A DNA stretch of 6,862 nt from contig CACZQG010000313.1 of assembly GCA_902783235.1 (NCBI GenBank), positions 1 through 6,862 of the forward strand, in the 5' to 3' direction. The position numbers and the translations under genes were made by a program. Shown in pieces: positions 6,001 to 6,862 of the stretch. The notes beneath the pieces are model-generated. The model was not told the DNA's origin. It worked only from the letters and a program-made list of their open reading frames with translations, and searched no databases. Position 1 is the stretch's first letter; the number at the start of each line of letters is the position of its first letter. Source of the stretch: an uncultured Ruminococcus sp. (GTDB lineage: Bacteria > Bacillota > Clostridia > Oscillospirales > Ruminococcaceae).

Positions 6001-6538
6001 ACAGCACGGACATATGGAATCTGTGGGCTATGATATGTATATAAAGCTGCTGAATGAGGCTATTGCCGAGGAAAAGGGTGAGCCTATAAGCCGTAAGTCT
6101 GAGTGTACCGTGGATATACAGATAGATGCACATATCCCCGAAAACTATATAAGCAGTCTGAATCAGCGTATTGATATTTATAAGAAAATAGCAGCTGTTG
6201 AAAACAATGCCGATAAAGAGGATATGATAGATGAGCTTATTGACAGGTACGGTGAGCCTCCCGAATCGGTAATAGGACTTATTGATGCGTCACTTCTGAG
6301 AAATACGGCAGCTAATCTGGGCATAACAGAGATACAGCAGCGTAAGGGAGGCTTGTATTTTTATATAGATATCATGAGCATGGAGCAGATACAAAAGCTG
6401 TCTGGTGCATTCAAGGGAAGGATAACCTTCAATAGTATGGGAAAGCCTTATTTCCTTGTTATGCTGAAGGGACAAAAGCCCGAAACAGTGATGAGGGCAG
6501 TGCTGACGCTTCTGAGTGAAGCCGGGGATAAGGAATAA
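3086..6538 (+). CDS. mfd: Transcription-repair coupling factor (Mfd)
   Basis: Mfd binds RNA polymerase stalled at DNA lesions, translocates on upstream DNA to dislodge it, and recruits UvrA for nucleotide excision repair. At 1150 residues it is full length (E. coli 1148). The N-terminal UvrB-like module includes FSARGAIIDIFP (173-184). A basic linker with KRKRRYKK precedes the CarD-like RNA polymerase interaction domain, which starts near 486 with IAPGDLVVHSMHGIGRF. The translocase follows: Walker A GDVGFGKT (638-645), DEEQ box (739-742), SATPIPRT (765-772) and motif VI QLRGRVGR (908-915). RGAGSILGGKQHG (963-975) is the RecG-like translocation motif. The C-terminal TRCF domain begins near 1008. 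No key motif is missing. The ATG at 3086 follows AAAGGAG by 5 nt. Spacing and the upstream terminator suggest its own transcription, or read-through from pth, but I found no convincing mfd promoter. It is bracketed by inverted copies of one repeat. Confidence 0.97.
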   Translation: MRFFSDTFRELDSFKDIKNSIDSNISPVCAVGLASVHKAQLIYSLYEDTPFLVIAESEAAAKKLCDDLTQMAGDSDFACFFPSRDLALTRIEGYSREYEHKQIEALSKLVKGSCKIICSGIEGVMQPVIPREALIKNTLTIKKGGELDTTALKKQLVEMGYVSADKVEGSSQFSARGAIIDIFPVQSSEPVRIELWGDEVDSISLFDVRSQRRNDQIEEIEIAPAIQTITDRAALADKIEALGKRIRSKKAELVRENFRRDCELLREGAELTCIDKYIPLIYDEKPSVFDYFGDFVVFSEYVTAAEHMRSTLSQYSEDCKLLVESGELCRGLEGHYFDKDEVFDRAPEKRLFLSNFLQGLDRIGYKKIINFEVLHNAPWGGEMRQLNEDLKRYCEEGYRTILIAGSEKTLPIIQQDLINEGIRCAICSSDTVCERGSVLLTTGSLSGGMEYPENKTAVITQAKATNTGKRKRRYKKGGEIKALTDIAPGDLVVHSMHGIGRFAGIRKLELEGVTKDYITIQYAGKDTLYVPVTQLDMVSRYIGPGDESGVKLHKLSSSEWQKTRNNVKKAVKDMAQELIALYAKREKSKGFAFYPDDEIQRDFEARFPYVETDDQLRSVSEIKEDMERVRPMDRLLCGDVGFGKTEVALRAAMKCVESSKQCAILVPTTVLAMQHYQTAIRRFEHFPVNVELLSRFRTPKQQKEIIEKLRKGLIDIVIGTHRLVSGDIKFKDLGLAIVDEEQRFGVGHKEKFKKNFPGVDMLTLSATPIPRTLNMAMSGIRDMSVIDEPPKDRYPVQSYVVEYDMGVVIRAISRELKRGGQVYYIHNRVDDILSCAAKIHELLPDARIACAHGKMSEEDLSDIWNSLLEHEVDILVCTTIIETGVDVPNVNTLIIEDADRFGLSQLYQLRGRVGRSNKRAYAYFTFKREKVLTEEASKRLSAMREFTQFGSGFRIAMRDLEIRGAGSILGGKQHGHMESVGYDMYIKLLNEAIAEEKGEPISRKSECTVDIQIDAHIPENYISSLNQRIDIYKKIAAVENNADKEDMIDELIDRYGEPPESVIGLIDASLLRNTAANLGITEIQQRKGGLYFYIDIMSMEQIQKLSGAFKGRITFNSMGKPYFLVMLKGQKPETVMRAVLTLLSEAGDKE

Positions 6539-6540
6539 TG

Positions 6541-6561
6541 CGGATATCCGATCAAAAGATC
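6541..6561. other. Short palindromes just after the mfd stop
   Basis: CGGATATCCG (6541-6550) is a perfect 10-bp palindrome two bases after the TAA. GATC-AAAA-GATC (6550-6561) overlaps its end. Neither has a terminator T-run. They may simply be part of the palindrome-rich intergenic style of this genome. Confidence 0.35.
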
Positions 6562-6571
6562 TGAAAGGGTC

Positions 6572-6659
6572 GCTTTTTGAAAAAAGCTCCGCAAAAACTT
6601 TTAGTTTCGCTCGTAGGTTCGGAGTAATTGCAGCTGTGAGCTCGAAGAGCAGCTGAAAG
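6572..6659 (-). repeat. Dispersed intergenic repeat, copy B (downstream of mfd, inverted)
   Basis: Read on the minus strand this stretch matches copy A at 2966-3056 in the same block order. The 17-mer at 6659-6643 is identical, the left block matches 27 of 30, a 14-base spacer differs, and the right block (6615-6592) matches 23 of 24. A terminal hairpin with core GCTTTTTTCAAAAAGC (6587-6572) follows. Relative to copy A the second stem pair of this hairpin is G-C instead of C-G, a compensatory change. The hairpin end faces mfd, as in copy A. Four in-frame codons preceded by AGAGG at 6671 end at once and are not a gene. Confidence 0.7.
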
Positions 6660-6677
6660 AGGAATTATATATGGCTC

Positions 6678-6771
6678 AGGTTTAGTCTGAGGTATACGCA
6701 AAAATGTCAGCCCAAAAACGGCTGACATTTTTTGTCCGGTTGAGTATTGTCTGGAAAGGTTTAGCCTGGGG
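6678..6771. repeat. 15-bp near-direct repeat flanking the terminator
   Basis: AGGTTTAGTCTGAGG (6678-6692) and AGGTTTAGCCTGGGG (6757-6771) match at 13 of 15 positions, 79 bases apart, one on each side of the terminator. The first also forms a small CTCAG/CTGAG hairpin (6675-6679 with 6687-6691). This may be chance or the trace of a duplicated segment. Confidence 0.35.
6700..6733 (+). terminator. Strong Rho-independent terminator downstream of mfd
   Basis: AAAAATGTCAGCC (6700-6712) pairs perfectly with GGCTGACATTTTT (6720-6732) around a seven-base loop. Six T residues occupy 6728-6733. The stem also gives a T-run on the minus strand, so it could serve a convergent gene beyond the right edge. 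It lies 161 nt after the mfd stop, beyond repeat copy B, which would place that repeat in the mfd 3' untranslated region. Confidence 0.88.
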
Positions 6772-6862
6772 GAGCCACGGAAATCAATTTTAGTAAGCAA
6801 TTTGTAATAAACTATGAATTACTTAAGGCAATACCGCACAAAGATTGTGCGTCAGATGCGAA
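6734..6862. other. Right-end intergenic stretch with a perfect inverted repeat
   Basis: I see no gene in these 129 bases in either direction and no well-spaced promoter. The only clear structure is CGCACAA-AGA-TTGTGCG (6835-6851), a 7-bp perfect dyad with a three-base loop and no T-run. It could be an operator, a small hairpin or the edge of an element continuing to the right. Confidence 0.4.

Noticed and set aside
6552..6800. 82-codon minus-strand open frame after mfd
   Set aside because: It reads through repeat copy B and the terminator stem, and the protein is not recognisable.
6831..6862. Resemblance of the right edge to the pUC-type vector sequence around AATACCGCA and CAGATGCG
   Set aside because: Only short fragments match and they are in the wrong order, so vector contamination is not supported.
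1..6862. CRISPR array or phage/defence genes
   Set aside because: No regularly spaced direct repeats, and all coding capacity is taken by four housekeeping genes.

Overview
The window looks like a piece of a Clostridia chromosome, most likely a Ruminococcus-type member of the Oscillospiraceae. The grounds are strong AGGAG ribosome binding sites, heavy use of AGA and ATA codons in the ordinary genes, AT-rich intergenic DNA, a PPDK closely resembling the Clostridium symbiosum enzyme, and the Firmicute gene order glmU, pth, mfd. The genus is an inference from style and remembered protein sequences, not from a search.

Layout. Positions 1-358 hold the first 119 codons of a minus-strand pyruvate phosphate dikinase gene (ppdK), which runs off the left edge. 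Positions 359-729 form a divergent control region. It contains a strong extended -10 promoter and three short dyads for ppdK, a central A/T-tract block, a good promoter for glmU, and a roughly 147-nt glmU leader that can fold into three hairpins. Next come glmU (730-2109) and pth (2114-2743), 4 bases apart and surely cotranscribed. Positions 2744-3085 hold palindromes, a long imperfect hairpin, a Rho-independent terminator and one copy of an approximately 90-bp dispersed repeat. A full-length mfd fills 3086-6538. It is followed by a second, inverted copy of the same repeat, a strong terminator at 6700-6733, and 129 bases with no gene that I can recognise.

Roles. GlmU makes UDP-N-acetylglucosamine for peptidoglycan, Pth recycles peptidyl-tRNA, and Mfd couples DNA repair to stalled transcription. 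They share a conserved housekeeping neighbourhood rather than a pathway. In Bacillus subtilis the same order is glmU-prs-ctc-pth-fin-mfd-spoVT, so this locus is a contracted version. PpdK is a central carbon enzyme that interconverts pyruvate and PEP. Its codon use and promoter suggest high expression.

No previously undescribed protein system is visible; all four genes are known families. The features that merit attention are non-coding: an inverted repeat pair bracketing mfd with a hairpin at the gene-facing end of each copy, a glmU leader with two mutually exclusive pairings, tandem dyads downstream of the ppdK promoter, and a 13-bp tandem duplication that carries the mfd ribosome binding site.
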